Source: Magnaporthiopsis rhizophila
Lineage: Eukaryota > Ascomycota > Sordariomycetes > Magnaporthales > Magnaporthaceae
Length of the DNA stretch: 64,000 nucleotides
Assembly: GCA_003049465.1 (NCBI GenBank)
Contig: PYSS01000008.1
Coordinates: 248,001-312,000, forward strand
Reading direction: 5' to 3'
The notes under the pieces are model-generated. The model searched no databases and was not told where the DNA came from. It worked only from the letters and a program-made list of their open reading frames with translations. Position 1 is the stretch's first letter. Every line of letters starts with the position of its first letter. This document shows, piece after piece, positions 1 to 9,823 of this stretch. The translations under genes and the position numbers were made by a program.

Positions 1-1112
1 AGGCTATAAAAAATATATATAGCAATAATCCCCTAATTCTTGAACCCAGGAATTAAATACCGAAAATTAGCCCAAGGGACTTAGCAATAACAAAAATCCT
101 TATTAAAAAACTGTTATAATGCACATATTTATTTCTTAAAAGCCTTTTTATAACGATTCGTTTTGCCGGCTTTTTGGGGGGTCATCTGGCCTTTGCAAGC
201 CCACTGAACCTGCCGGCAAATAATCCTAACGGTTTAGGCAATATCTGCATAAATCCAACATGCATATTTTCGTAAGGCGCGTATTTTTATTTTGGTATTA
301 CGGTCGAGTTTTTTGGCACGTTATTTAACCGGCATTAAGGGAGGGGAAAGGCCGGCCAAAAAGACGGAGGGTTGCGGAGGGCCGGCCGGAAGGAGGGAGG
401 GTTAGCCGGAAATAAGGGTTAGCCGGAAATAAGGGTTACATAAGGCGCCCAATGCAACGCTTAACGGGTGCGCGCGCCGGGATTCAAACTTGCAGCCTGT
501 TGGGCGCTTCGAGAAAGCATTATTAGTATAAGCGCCGGCGTTAAAGTTAAAAGTATCGCAATGCAGATTGACGGTGTTAAAGGAGGGAGGGAGGGTAGGT
601 CGTTATTTGCAGGTATCGCCGTACAAATTGGCCGCGTTTAAGGGCATCGCAGGCACCTATCTGCAGGCCGATCGCATTAACAAGGGTCAATTTCTAAAAA
701 GTTCCACCGTTGTTGGTGCTGGATCCAGATACATAGGTTTTGGTACGATTTTCTATGCGGAAAAGTGTATATAAGGCCTAGGCCTAATTTGGAAGGAGTC
801 CCACAAAAATAACGTTTATGATCCTTGTGACCTGTACTTAGCTTTCGCGTTCCATGGACCCCACTAGGCTCCACCTCTTACCCCTATTTTTGGCATCGAA
901 CTTCACTCTCACTGAGACGCGCATGCAGGGTCCGGCACGTCGGTGACCCCCGGGCACCACCGCCACTCCAAGCACTCCCGGAATAAAGCGTCCGTTTGTC
1001 GCCATCTTGAATATCACGCCAATATATATGCCGTCTGCCTCCCTTGGATTAGCCTCCTGGGCAGTGAACCATCAATTTCAGAGCTACGCCCGCAAGAAGA
1101 GGAGCACCAAAA
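1..1112. repeat. AT-rich, repeat-like gene-free stretch
   Basis: The first 350 bases are AT-rich, unlike the GC-rich genes that follow, and carry no credible coding frame. From about 345 to 440 lie GGCCGGCC-rich and GGAGGGAGGG-rich segments, with a 17-bp unit (TTAGCCGGAAATAAGGG) in two back-to-back copies at 402-418 and 419-435. Around 470-540 the minus strand resembles a damaged tRNA (see findings). The look is of an old transposable element altered by repeat-induced point mutation; that origin is inference. Confidence 0.4.
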
Positions 1113-2009
1113 ATGAGCAGCGGTAACTCGTCCCATCTGGCATACCGGCTGCTGCAGCCGCTGGCTCGTGGACAGCCGGCTAGCGACGCTGACGTCACCA
1201 AGGCCGTCTCCGAACTCACTAGACTTGTTGAACAATCCTCTCTGCCGGGCGGCGACTCGGTCGACGATGTCCTGTGGGATATGTGGCACGCAGTCTTCCA
1301 GGTCGCCGCAGACACTCCGCACCAGAGCCAGAGCGATGGGCTCGTCGACTTCATGACCCAGCTCCGCAAGACGACCGTGTTCGGCCCGGACGGCGTTGCC
1401 GTCCGGGCTGAGGAGAATCGGAAAGTTTGGGATGACGTTCCCCAATTTGGTTGGGTCGCCAGGGATATATGGAACTTTAGTCAGTCATGCGCCATAATAT
1501 TCCTGCATGGAAGGGAGCCATGGTATAAAAAAGACACCAATGCTGACGGCGACTCCCAAGGCCCCTCTGACCCCAGCGCGACGGCAGCGCGGCAGGCGAA
1601 CTTCAACAACCAGACGGCGTTCTTGGCTCGCTTGACCATGCGCGCCGATACCAAGCAGGCCGACACGTGGCATCCGTTTGACTACTCAATGTATGCTCTG
1701 TGGTCGATGCGCGACGCGTTCGAGGAGCCGTCTCCAGATGGCCATACGCAGGACAAGACGGCCGCCATCAAGAACGCGGCCGTGTGGCTCCGCTACGCTG
1801 GAAAACACCTGAGAGATCTGTCCTCGACCGGCCATGATCTTTCTGACAGGACGGGCATTGCCGGCGACCTCCACTCCGACAAGGACTGGAAGGGATTCCG
1901 CCAAGACCGGTGGGTGGTATGGAAGAATGGCTTCGAGGCTGCGCTCGGCGAGCAGAAGGTGAATGCGGAGACCCGAGAGATGATCAAGACGGGGATGGAT
2001 CTGCTGTAG
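1113..2009 (+). CDS. DUF3632-type protein of unknown function
   Basis: A single-exon gene for 298 residues. The sequence fits the fungal DUF3632 family (PF12311) from memory: an alpha-helical soluble protein with a W-rich centre (FGWVARDIWNF near residue 115), a FLARLTM segment near 170 and a DYSMYALWSMRDAFEEP segment near 190, which are the conserved blocks of that family. Family function is unknown. There is no signal peptide and no membrane segment. The ATG at 1113 sits after an A-rich CACCAAAA context. It converges with the MFS transporter downstream, leaving about 245 bp between the two stops. The segment around residues 127-150 is less conserved-looking and could hide an intron, but the frame stays open. 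Confidence 0.7.
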   Translation: MSSGNSSHLAYRLLQPLARGQPASDADVTKAVSELTRLVEQSSLPGGDSVDDVLWDMWHAVFQVAADTPHQSQSDGLVDFMTQLRKTTVFGPDGVAVRAEENRKVWDDVPQFGWVARDIWNFSQSCAIIFLHGREPWYKKDTNADGDSQGPSDPSATAARQANFNNQTAFLARLTMRADTKQADTWHPFDYSMYALWSMRDAFEEPSPDGHTQDKTAAIKNAAVWLRYAGKHLRDLSSTGHDLSDRTGIAGDLHSDKDWKGFRQDRWVVWKNGFEAALGEQKVNAETREMIKTGMDLL

Positions 2010-2254
2010 TAACACCAAAACCCACGCTGTGCTCGTGGCCGCTGGCCGATTTTTTTCGCTTGCTTCCATTCCTCCTACGTGAGCCCGCGAGGGTAGATCG
2101 TTGATGTTAAATGCCATAGATGCCAAAAGATGTTGTCTCAGCTATCAAGCATCGCCAACATCTATGGGACCATACGCCGCGACCATTAACAACCATACAT
2201 GCTCCCCGTAACAGGATGTTCCAATTCTAGCCCTAGCCCGAATACACGTGGCAG

Positions 2255-4170
2255 TTACATCTCTGCCTGTTCATCGCTACCGCTCCGAGAATCCTTGACA
2301 CCGGCTCTCAGCCAAGAGAGATCGAGTGCTGGATTCAAAATAATGGCAACCAATGGAATAATTGCTACGATGATCACCCCAGTTGCTAGAGCATCAGACA
2401 ATCAGCGAGGTCTCCTTTTTCCCAATGGTTTCCCGCGCAAGGTCTTCACTCACTGATGGTAACCGCCCACCCCACGCCAATTCTGTCAATCATCGAGACA
2501 GCTCCGCCAATTCCTGCCGCTGCAAAGCCGTACTGGAACATGTACTTGCTGCTGATGACGGCGGTTTTCTGCTCAGGAATCACCTCTACATACACAGCTT
2601 TATGTCAGCCGGGGAGCGCAAAGCAGCTCGGGGTGTCACGCCATGGCTGAGCAATGCAACTTACCACCCGCGTATGTGTTCAACGAGCTGAAGGCTACCA
2701 TCAGCCCAAAACCGTGAATAAAAGCGCCGGCGGCCGGCAGCACCATGTCACCGACTTCCTTCTGCACGCTCCAGCCGTATGTCATTGTGCCAAGCGGCAT
2801 GACGAGCAGCATGGCCGGTATGCAGGCCCTGAGACGGTCCTGCGGGATGCGGAGGCCTTTTCGCTTCACGATGTACCGCTTGACGACCCAGTCCGAAATC
2901 ACCCCGCCAAGCGTGCTCCCGACGATGGACCCAATACCGGGGGCGAGGTAGAACAAGCCGCTCGTCAGGGGAGACGTGAGGTTGAATCGCGGGTTGATGA
3001 TGCGCCGGACCGAGCTTAAGATGGCGTACATGTTGAAGCCCAGCAGACCAGCGGTAATGTGCTGTTCCAGATTAGCCTTCCTCCGCGCCATGATGTCTTG
3101 CATTTCCGGCATAGAGCCGAGGCGAGAGGCATACGCAGAAGAGAACCCTTGGGTATTTAAGCTGTCGGAACACCGCTGACGGGTTGAAAGCGCGGAGAAC
3201 ATCCAACAGGCTTGGGCGACTCTCGGCATCTCCTGAGTCTAACCCGCCGCTCAGCTGCTTGGCGCTTGGCAACAAAAAGAAGCAGAGTGAGAAGGCGATG
3301 AGGGTGGTTCCGCTCGTGATACCAAAAACCACCCGCCACGTGGTGTAGGTCGCTATCAGAGCGCCGCTTAAAGGGGCTTCTCGGAGGTCAAAGGGCGGAC
3401 CGTTAGTACCTGTGTAGCGCATCCGAGCCCGGGGCTTCGCCGTCTTGGGTTCTTGTGAGGGAATGTGCAAAACTCGTACCTAAGAGGTTGGTGACGACAG
3501 AAACGCCCAGGAAATAGCCAGTAGCGGTGCCCCGGGTTGTCTAAAGATGCATTTCGTAAGAGTGAGCAAGGATTAGAAACGCGATTTGAGTGGACCAGAA
3601 ACTAACTGGCTCAAAGACATCGGTTATGATTGTCTGGCCGGCAACAAGAAAAAACGGCGTTGTCGACCCGGCCAAGGCCCAAAAAGTGGCAAAGCACGCC
3701 ACGTTCGGAGACAAGCTGGTGATGAGAAGAGACACGACCACTACAAGCTGGGAGCTGAGCAGCGCGGTCCGCCGGCCGAGGATCCCGCAGAGTGGCAGCC
3801 AGATGAAAGCGCTCAGGGCCATTGCGGCGAGGACGGCGGAGTTGGCGTTGGTCACGGCGGCGGCGGGAACGTCGAGGTCGGCGGCCACCTCTGGGGTCGC
3901 GGCGAGGATCGGGTTGCTGACAAAATTGAGCGGGAAGGATGCCCAGCATAGACTGAAGAGGATGAGCCATCGTCGTCGGGCCGGGATCTGGAAGACCACC
4001 TCGACCGTCTCGCCAACGGTGGATGACGATCCGGCGGACTCGACCGACCCAGGGCAGGCTTTCCCAGCAGATAATGTCGAAGTCGACCCAGCTCGTTCCG
4101 CTGTTGTTGGTTGAGGCGGCGTCTGAGCCGCGCCGCTGGCAGGCAATTCATATTTCAAGCGTGACGGCAT
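2255..4170 (-). CDS. MFS transporter, six exons, DHA1-like
   Basis: A major facilitator superfamily membrane transporter of about 509 residues, close to the usual length for 12-helix drug:H+ antiporter-type members. Proposed exons on the minus strand: 4170-3607, 3540-3480, 3379-3135, 3061-2665, 2585-2454, 2385-2255; phases close exactly. Exon 1 has a hydrophilic N-terminus, then LFSLCWASFPLNF and the inter-helix motif GILGRRTALLSSQ, followed by TIITDVFEP. Exon 2 continues RGTATGYFLGVSVVTNLL. Later blocks TYTTWRVVFGI and NPRFNLTSPLTSGLFYLAPG are typical of fungal DHA1 carriers. The exon 2-3 junction is the least certain. Substrate cannot be told. It is divergent from the zinc-cluster regulator starting at 4983, which may control it. 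Confidence 0.82.
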
Positions 4171-4982
4171 GATGGACGAGAAGAAGTCAATGGAAAAACA
4201 CCTCTTAATAATTAATAGCTGTGATTTTATATATTGTTCAAGACCGTCATCCCCAGCCAACCCTCTGGTCTTTATCCTCACAAGCCAGGCATATTTTGAT
4301 TCCTCGGCCAAAGCAGCCGATCAGCACAGCAGCGGAACCAGCCATTTCGCCGTGGTCGACCCTCAGAGCCCCAAAGATTTTCTGTGGATAGCGATGTCAG
4401 GACGTGGCTGCGGCGCCGGCTTGGCTGGTGCAGGCTCAGTCCGACGCGGCGAGTCCAATGCAAACGACTTGGATGATGATGCGAATATGACTGCGATGGC
4501 CAGGCATTTCCACATGCAGCGTGTAAGCCCCTGACGAGGGTCGAGGTGCAGATGCTGACCAATCTTGGGCTTCGGCAAAAACGTCCAGCAGGCCGAGGCG
4601 GAGCCACAGTGTCGAGGTGGGTTTGAGCATCGTTTTCTCTCCGTGCACGGACTGTGCGAGTCTCTCCCTCTCGGCAAAGATTCTCCATTCGCCGCCCGGT
4701 GTCGGCCTTTGAAGCACCCAGCCACGGCTTCTGACCAGTCTTGGCTATCCACCGTCAGGTTCGACTCACTCCGAGCCCTTGGCCGCAGAGGCCCTCCAAA
4801 AGCAGGCATGGGTGTAAAATCTTTATTACCGTTTCGGCGGTTGAACTCTCGCCGGAAAAGAACGCCGCGCTTTCGCCTCTCGGACGCGGGCCGCTGATCG
4901 CTCTCTTTGCTGGCCAGGGTCAGGTTGCTGAAGAACCGCTCCAACCGGCGTGGAGTCCGAGACCAACCAGGTGTGCACCGAG
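4171..4982. other. Divergent intergenic region, MFS / zinc-cluster regulator
   Basis: About 0.8 kb between the divergent starts of the MFS transporter and the regulator. Several long frames exist on the minus strand (for example about 4363-5091), but their composition is Arg/Pro/Ser-rich and shadow-like and none matches a family. An AT-rich stretch near 4196-4250 may be core promoter of the transporter. Nothing else is recognisable. Confidence 0.4.
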
Positions 4983-7654
4983 ATGACTCGCACTCTGGCC
5001 GAGGACACCCCAAGCGCCGACGAGACGGCCTCCCAGGGGGCCTCGACGCCGTCCCTGGCTGTAGCGCAAGCGAAGGCAAAACCATCTGCAAAGACTAAGC
5101 CAACAGCGTGAGCAGCCCGGTCCCTGGTCCTGGATGCCGCGAAATAAACATAGCTTTGCATTGCCTTACCCGTATATCATTGGCCTGACGTTTGCGCTAA
5201 CCAAACGCATTCCTCCAGCTGCCGAAGATGTCACTCCCGCAAAGTCAGGTGCTCAGGCGGTCAGCCTTGCCAAAACTGCCGCCAAGCAGAAAAGACTTCT
5301 GACTGCACATATCCGCGTCGAAACAGACTGGTGAAGGTTAGCCAACGGTAGGTAAATCCTCTCGTAGACGTGTGTGGTCGGTCATGTTCGGCTTGTCCAC
5401 GCTGCACGCCCACGCACACCACTGCATCCACAGGTCAGGATCAAGCTTGCCCAGCAGACAAGTCGCTGACATGATTATAAGATACCTGGATGATCTGATC
5501 GCCGAGAACGAGAGGCTTCGCGCGGCACAGACCACGGGCGGCGGCGGTCCACCGCCGCCTAGCACTCCCGCTGCCCCTCGACAGGATGGAAGAGAAGTCG
5601 CTTGCGTTGGCGGACAGCAGGCCATCTCGCTCGACGACCGTCCCTGGTTCTTCGACCTCAACATTCCCAATACCCCGATCCTGCTTGGGGAGGCCTCGGA
5701 CGCGGCCTTCGCGACCCGTTTTCGCCAGGCCGTAGCAGGAGGCCGGCACATACCACGCGTCAACTATGCCACAGATGAGGATCTGCTCGCCCTGTCCGAC
5801 ACCGATTGCGAGTGGCCTAGCCCCTCGCGTGCCCGCTTCCTAGTCGACGTCGCGCTCAGGTATGCAAGCCGCCACTATCACATCGTCCGCCGCAGCAAGA
5901 TCCTCGAAGGGCTGGAGCAGACGCTCGCGAACCCGGCCCGGTCCAGCGACTCGCTCCTCCGGAGCAAGCTGTGGGCGCTCTTTGCTCTGGGCGAGATGTA
6001 CTCGGCCCGCTCCGCCGACGCGGCTGAGAACTGCTTCCCTGGCATTCATTACTTTGCCCGAGCCACCCGCATTATGCGCATCGTTAGCGAGCGCCCGCGG
6101 ATAGGAGCCATCGAGATCAGACTTCTTCTGGTGGGTGAGCACTTGGCTGGACCGCCACACACTGCCTTCTTGTACTTGTAGCAACACTTTCTAACAGCGC
6201 CTCTTTCATCCGGCCATGTAGTCGTTTTATTCCCTTGCCCTTAACAGACGTCATACAGCCTACACCCTGGCTGGTTCCGCAGTCCGGTTGGCGGTGGTTA
6301 TGGGCCTGCACGTAAATGTGCCCCCGTCTCAGCTTACCAATGTGGCGGCCCGAGAGCACCGATGCAGGGTCTGGTGGACTGCTTATACTTTTGACAGGCT
6401 GTGGGCAGCGAAGCTTGGAAACCCGGTCGCGATCGAGGACAACGAGATTCGGGTCGACTTCCCGTCGGACCAGCCTAGCCTCGAAGGCACGGTCGACGCT
6501 GGAGACTTTGCCGATGCCGGATTCTGCCTTGCGAGGATCAATCTGGCACGCGTAGCCGGCAAAATCACCCAGTCCATATACGGGCGGAGGATTCACCAGG
6601 AGTCACTGTCTTACCGGGTGCAGGAGGCGCTCTCCGACCTCAGAGCCTGGGCTGACGAGCTGCCCAGTTACCTGCACCTCGACTCTCGTGGCTCCGGCTC
6701 GTCGGAGGCGGCGCAGAACCCCCTTCCTTTGCATCTATCTTTCAACCAGGTAAAGCCTCCGCGATCGCCTCTCATCTCCACCTGCAGACATGCAAACCAC
6801 AGATTTCTAACCCCAAACACTCGGACAAACAGTGCCTTGTCACGGCGACCCGGCCCATACTGCTCCATGTGCTGCGCACGCACGTAGCCTCTTGGCCTCC
6901 TCGAGAAACAGACGACCGCGCGCCCGAGCCCAGAGATCCGGCACCCCCGATCCCCGCCGTGGCCATGACCGTGGCCGACGCTTGCATCCGCAGCGCCCGC
7001 CATTCGGTCCAGCTTCTCAAAGAGGCGTGGATCGACGGCTCCTTTGCGACTTTCAACTACTTCTACGCTCAGTACATGTTCTCGGCCGCTACCGTCATGG
7101 CCATTTCCAGCCTACTCCCCAGCGGAGCGGACAACGGCTCGGACGGCGAGCACTTTGAGGCCGCCGCCTCGATCCTCTATCAAGTGAAGAACAACGGCAG
7201 CTTCGCCGGCCGGGAGTTTTGTCGCCACATCGACGCCATCAAGACGGCTATAGAGGAGGCACGGCTCCGCAAGGCCGGCGCTCCGTCCAGCTCGGCTTCG
7301 CCCAAAGTCAGCACCAACACTGTGGGAGGAATCACGGCCGCCGCAAGAAACCAACAGAACACCGACGGGGCTGGCCTCGCGGCTGACCCCAGTGGCCTGC
7401 TTCCGACTCCAACGAGCACGACAGGAGCCGGCATGGGCGCCGGACCGGCCCAGCAACAGCTCTGGACGACGCAAAACGGGATCACGGGGACCGCACTGCT
7501 CGAGTCGTCGCTGCACCAGCTCCTGGCCCAGCCCGCACTCGATCTCCAGTTCATCGACTCGTCCATATACGGCGACGGCTCGTACTCACAGGGGCTCTAT
7601 TGGCCAGATGTCACCCCTGGAGGATGGACACCTGACGCGTGGGCTGCACCCTGA
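4983..7654 (+). CDS. Zn(II)2Cys6 transcription factor with Fungal_trans domain
   Basis: A fungal binuclear-zinc-cluster regulator of about 758 residues. Proposed exons: 4983-5107, 5219-5347, 5458-6130, 6222-6749, 6833-7654; all junctions keep frame. The 4983 ATG is the only Met in the open frame of exon 1. The 129-bp exon 2 holds the DNA-binding cluster, with Cys at residues 43, 46, 53, 59, 62 and 71 (C-x2-C-x6-C-x5-C-x2-C-x8-C) and basic RRCHSRKVRC. Exon 3 begins with a leucine/acid-rich linker (YLDDLIAENERLR), likely the dimerising coiled coil. The middle-homology domain (PF04082) is seen as LNRRHTAYTLAG, AVRLAVVMGLH, RVWWTAYTFDR and TATRPILLHVL. The tail is Ser/Gly/Ala-rich. It is nuclear by family. 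Its divergent MFS neighbour is a candidate target. Target genes and inducer are unknown. Confidence 0.9.
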
Positions 7655-7757
7655 TTTGGATCACAAATTTAGAACGTTTTATATAGCATCTCAGACACGA
7701 TTTTTTCGCTCCCTGTTAATTACAAAGCTGCCCCCAGTTATATAAAAATACACTCGA

Positions 7758-8618
7758 TCACACGACCACGCCTCGCCTCGCCTGTATCGAGGACCCCTTG
7801 GCGAGGCGATCCTTCTTTACAACCGCTGCGTCCTCCATCGCCAGCTTGTAGACCTCGTGCCAGTCCGCCTCGGTCTCGACGCTCCTCATAACCCTCGCCC
7901 TCGGTTCAGGCGCGTCCACAACCAGACCGCCGCACTTGGTGACGATCGACGCCAACGCTTTGTCGTCGTTCCCATCCAGCTGCCCGCTCCTGGCCTGCGC
8001 GGCGAGCCCGCGGAGCGCCTCGGGGCTCCACAAGCCGACCAGGGGCTCGGCCTCGCCCCCGGGACCCCTGAGGCACGTCAGGTCGCCGTCGTGCAGGTCC
8101 CGCACGCGCGCGAGCGCGTCGTCCGTCAGCAGCGCGTAGTCGCAGGCGAGCACGAGCCAGGCGGCGTCCGGGTCCGCCTCGTGCGCAGCCAGCAGACCCG
8201 CCACAGGGCCCAGCGGCGCCGCGGCGGAGGCGGCTTCCGCCCGCTCCTTGTGAAACTCCCGGTCGTAGATGGTGGCGATGGGCCCAGGTGTGGCGTTCCC
8301 GCGCGGCAGCAGCGGGCGGGCCACGTCGCGGAGGAAGCCGTCGAGGACCGACGACCGGCTGAGCGACACGTAGAGCGCGTCGGCCCCCGGGCACGCCCGG
8401 TGCAGCCGGTCGAGCTGGTGCTGGTACAGCGGCCGCCCGTCGGGCATCCGGAGCAGGTGCTTGGGGAAGCCCAGGCGCGTCGATGGGCCGCCTGCAAGCA
8501 GGAGAGGCTTTACTGTTGGTGTGTGCTTGCGGTGCGGCATGGTGGTGTTCTGGCTTGCAGACGAGGTGTTTCGTCCTGTGTGTCTTTGTTGTGTCGCTGC
8601 TGGTGGTGGTGCTGGCAT
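7758..8618 (-). CDS. MobA-like NTP transferase (molybdenum cofactor type)
   Basis: A single-exon protein of 286 residues with the NTP_transf_3 / MobA-like fold. The nucleotide-binding loop LLAGGPSTRLGFPKHLL (about residues 38-54) follows the LAGGxSxRxGxPK signature, and PVAGLLAA and LACDYALLTDD (the metal-binding Asp motif) are in the expected order. In bacteria such enzymes add GMP or CMP to molybdopterin. In fungi Moco is normally completed by the Cnx1-like protein, so this solo protein may act on Moco or another nucleotide-sugar-like substrate. The first ATG (8618) gives a Ser/Thr/Gln-rich leader. A second Met near 8540 lies just before the domain and may be the true start. The stop is about 100 bp from the end of the convergent regulator. 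Confidence 0.8.
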   Translation of the reverse strand: MPAPPPAATQQRHTGRNTSSASQNTTMPHRKHTPTVKPLLLAGGPSTRLGFPKHLLRMPDGRPLYQHQLDRLHRACPGADALYVSLSRSSVLDGFLRDVARPLLPRGNATPGPIATIYDREFHKERAEAASAAAPLGPVAGLLAAHEADPDAAWLVLACDYALLTDDALARVRDLHDGDLTCLRGPGGEAEPLVGLWSPEALRGLAAQARSGQLDGNDDKALASIVTKCGGLVVDAPEPRARVMRSVETEADWHEVYKLAMEDAAVVKKDRLAKGSSIQARRGVVV

Positions 8619-9823
8619 GTGGGCTTGTGGTCTGTCTGGTTCGTAAATCCTGCTCGTAGGTTGATGGGAGAGGTTTATATGTCCGTCGTTACCTCGTCAC
8701 CCGAGCCGGTAAGTAGTACCCACCTAGTACGTAAGAAGTCACACGCCTGTTTGCGGATACGGCGTCTGCGTCTCAAAGCTATTCTATTACCCCCTCGAAA
8801 TTCAGTTTCGCTGGTCCTCTTCAAAGCCATTACCCCTTCGAAATTCCCGTTTCGTTTGTCTAAAGACGCATGTCAGTCGGCAGACATGTTGTGCTGGCCA
8901 AATATTGCCCAGCTGAGCCCTTGCAGGCCTGAGGCCTCGGCATTTTACGTCATCTTGACGTTATGGAAGAAACGTCGAACGCTCGTGAGCAGGTTGACAG
9001 GACCCCCCTGCTTTCAAAATGCCTGCACGCAAATTCCCATTGGGCGAACGAGGACCAGCGCGGAGCCAATTGCATTCAAGCGCGGCCACAAAACGGCTTC
9101 CCATAGGCGAGTTATTCCGAGGGCGTGGGTCGTTACGCGAACGAGCATCAACGGTGGACATATCACTCCCTCACCATAGGTGAGCATCCGAGAGATTGAG
9201 GGAATGCCTGGGAGGAATTGCGTGCGCGACGCATGTTGGTTCCGGAAGTCTTGATTTGAAATCGATAGGCAAGACACAGGAGCCATCCCGCTTTGAGGAC
9301 GTTGCATTGCCTGCCGGAACTGTCCCAGTATCCTCCGAAAGGTAAGATGGGTAGACACATATCACGAGACCTCAACCTCTCAGCCTCTCACCGCCCTTAC
9401 CAGGAGGCGCCATCCGAGCCAGAGTCCCTCTTAACACCAGACATGCCCACCACCGACCATTGCGTACATCAGGCATGGATACTGGTTCCGATCCTCCAAA
9501 GTAAAAAATGCGCAGAATAAGAAGGTTGTGGCAACGCAAAAAGGTATCATCTGAAATGGAACAAAAGAACAAGAAAGAAAAACGAACAGCAGGGGTATGA
9601 TAGTCAAACAAGATTGTTCTCTCAACACATTCAGGGAAAACGTAAAAAAAAAATAAAAAAAAAAAAAGTGCGGGACAGACAGGCAAGGGAATAGAAGAAA
9701 GCAAAAGCTTGAGTCGTCGCTCCACATGTAGCAAGACGGTGAGGCTAAAAAACAAGGAACACATGACGGCGGCCAAAGTTTTCGAGCACCCTTGCGCACT
9801 GAGACCGGGCTAGAAAGAAGGAA
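8619..9823. other. Intergenic, no gene recognised
   Basis: About 1.2 kb with no supported gene. Two imperfect copies of a segment (ATTACCCC-[CT]-TCGAAATTC followed by GTTTCG) lie about 44 bp apart near 8788 and 8832. The 9500-9790 part is A-rich with short poly-A runs on the plus strand and T-rich on the minus strand, consistent with a 3' untranslated region of the minus-strand gene ending at 9824. The open frames here are low-complexity and were not accepted. Confidence 0.4.

Noticed and set aside
402..440. Telomere repeat (AGGGTTA-like units)
   Set aside because: Only two units with GCCGGAAAT between them; not a TTAGGG array.
4363..5091. 242-residue minus-strand frame
   Set aside because: Arg/Pro/Ser-rich shadow that overlaps the first exon of the zinc-cluster regulator; no domain.
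5384..5457. Start of the regulator at the ATG at 5384
   Set aside because: This stretch reads as intron; the upstream zinc-cluster exon joins at 5458 in phase.
7857..9179. 440-residue plus-strand frame
   Set aside because: Antisense to the MobA-like gene over its first part, and the rest is unconserved; Arg/Val/Gly-rich composition typical of a shadow.
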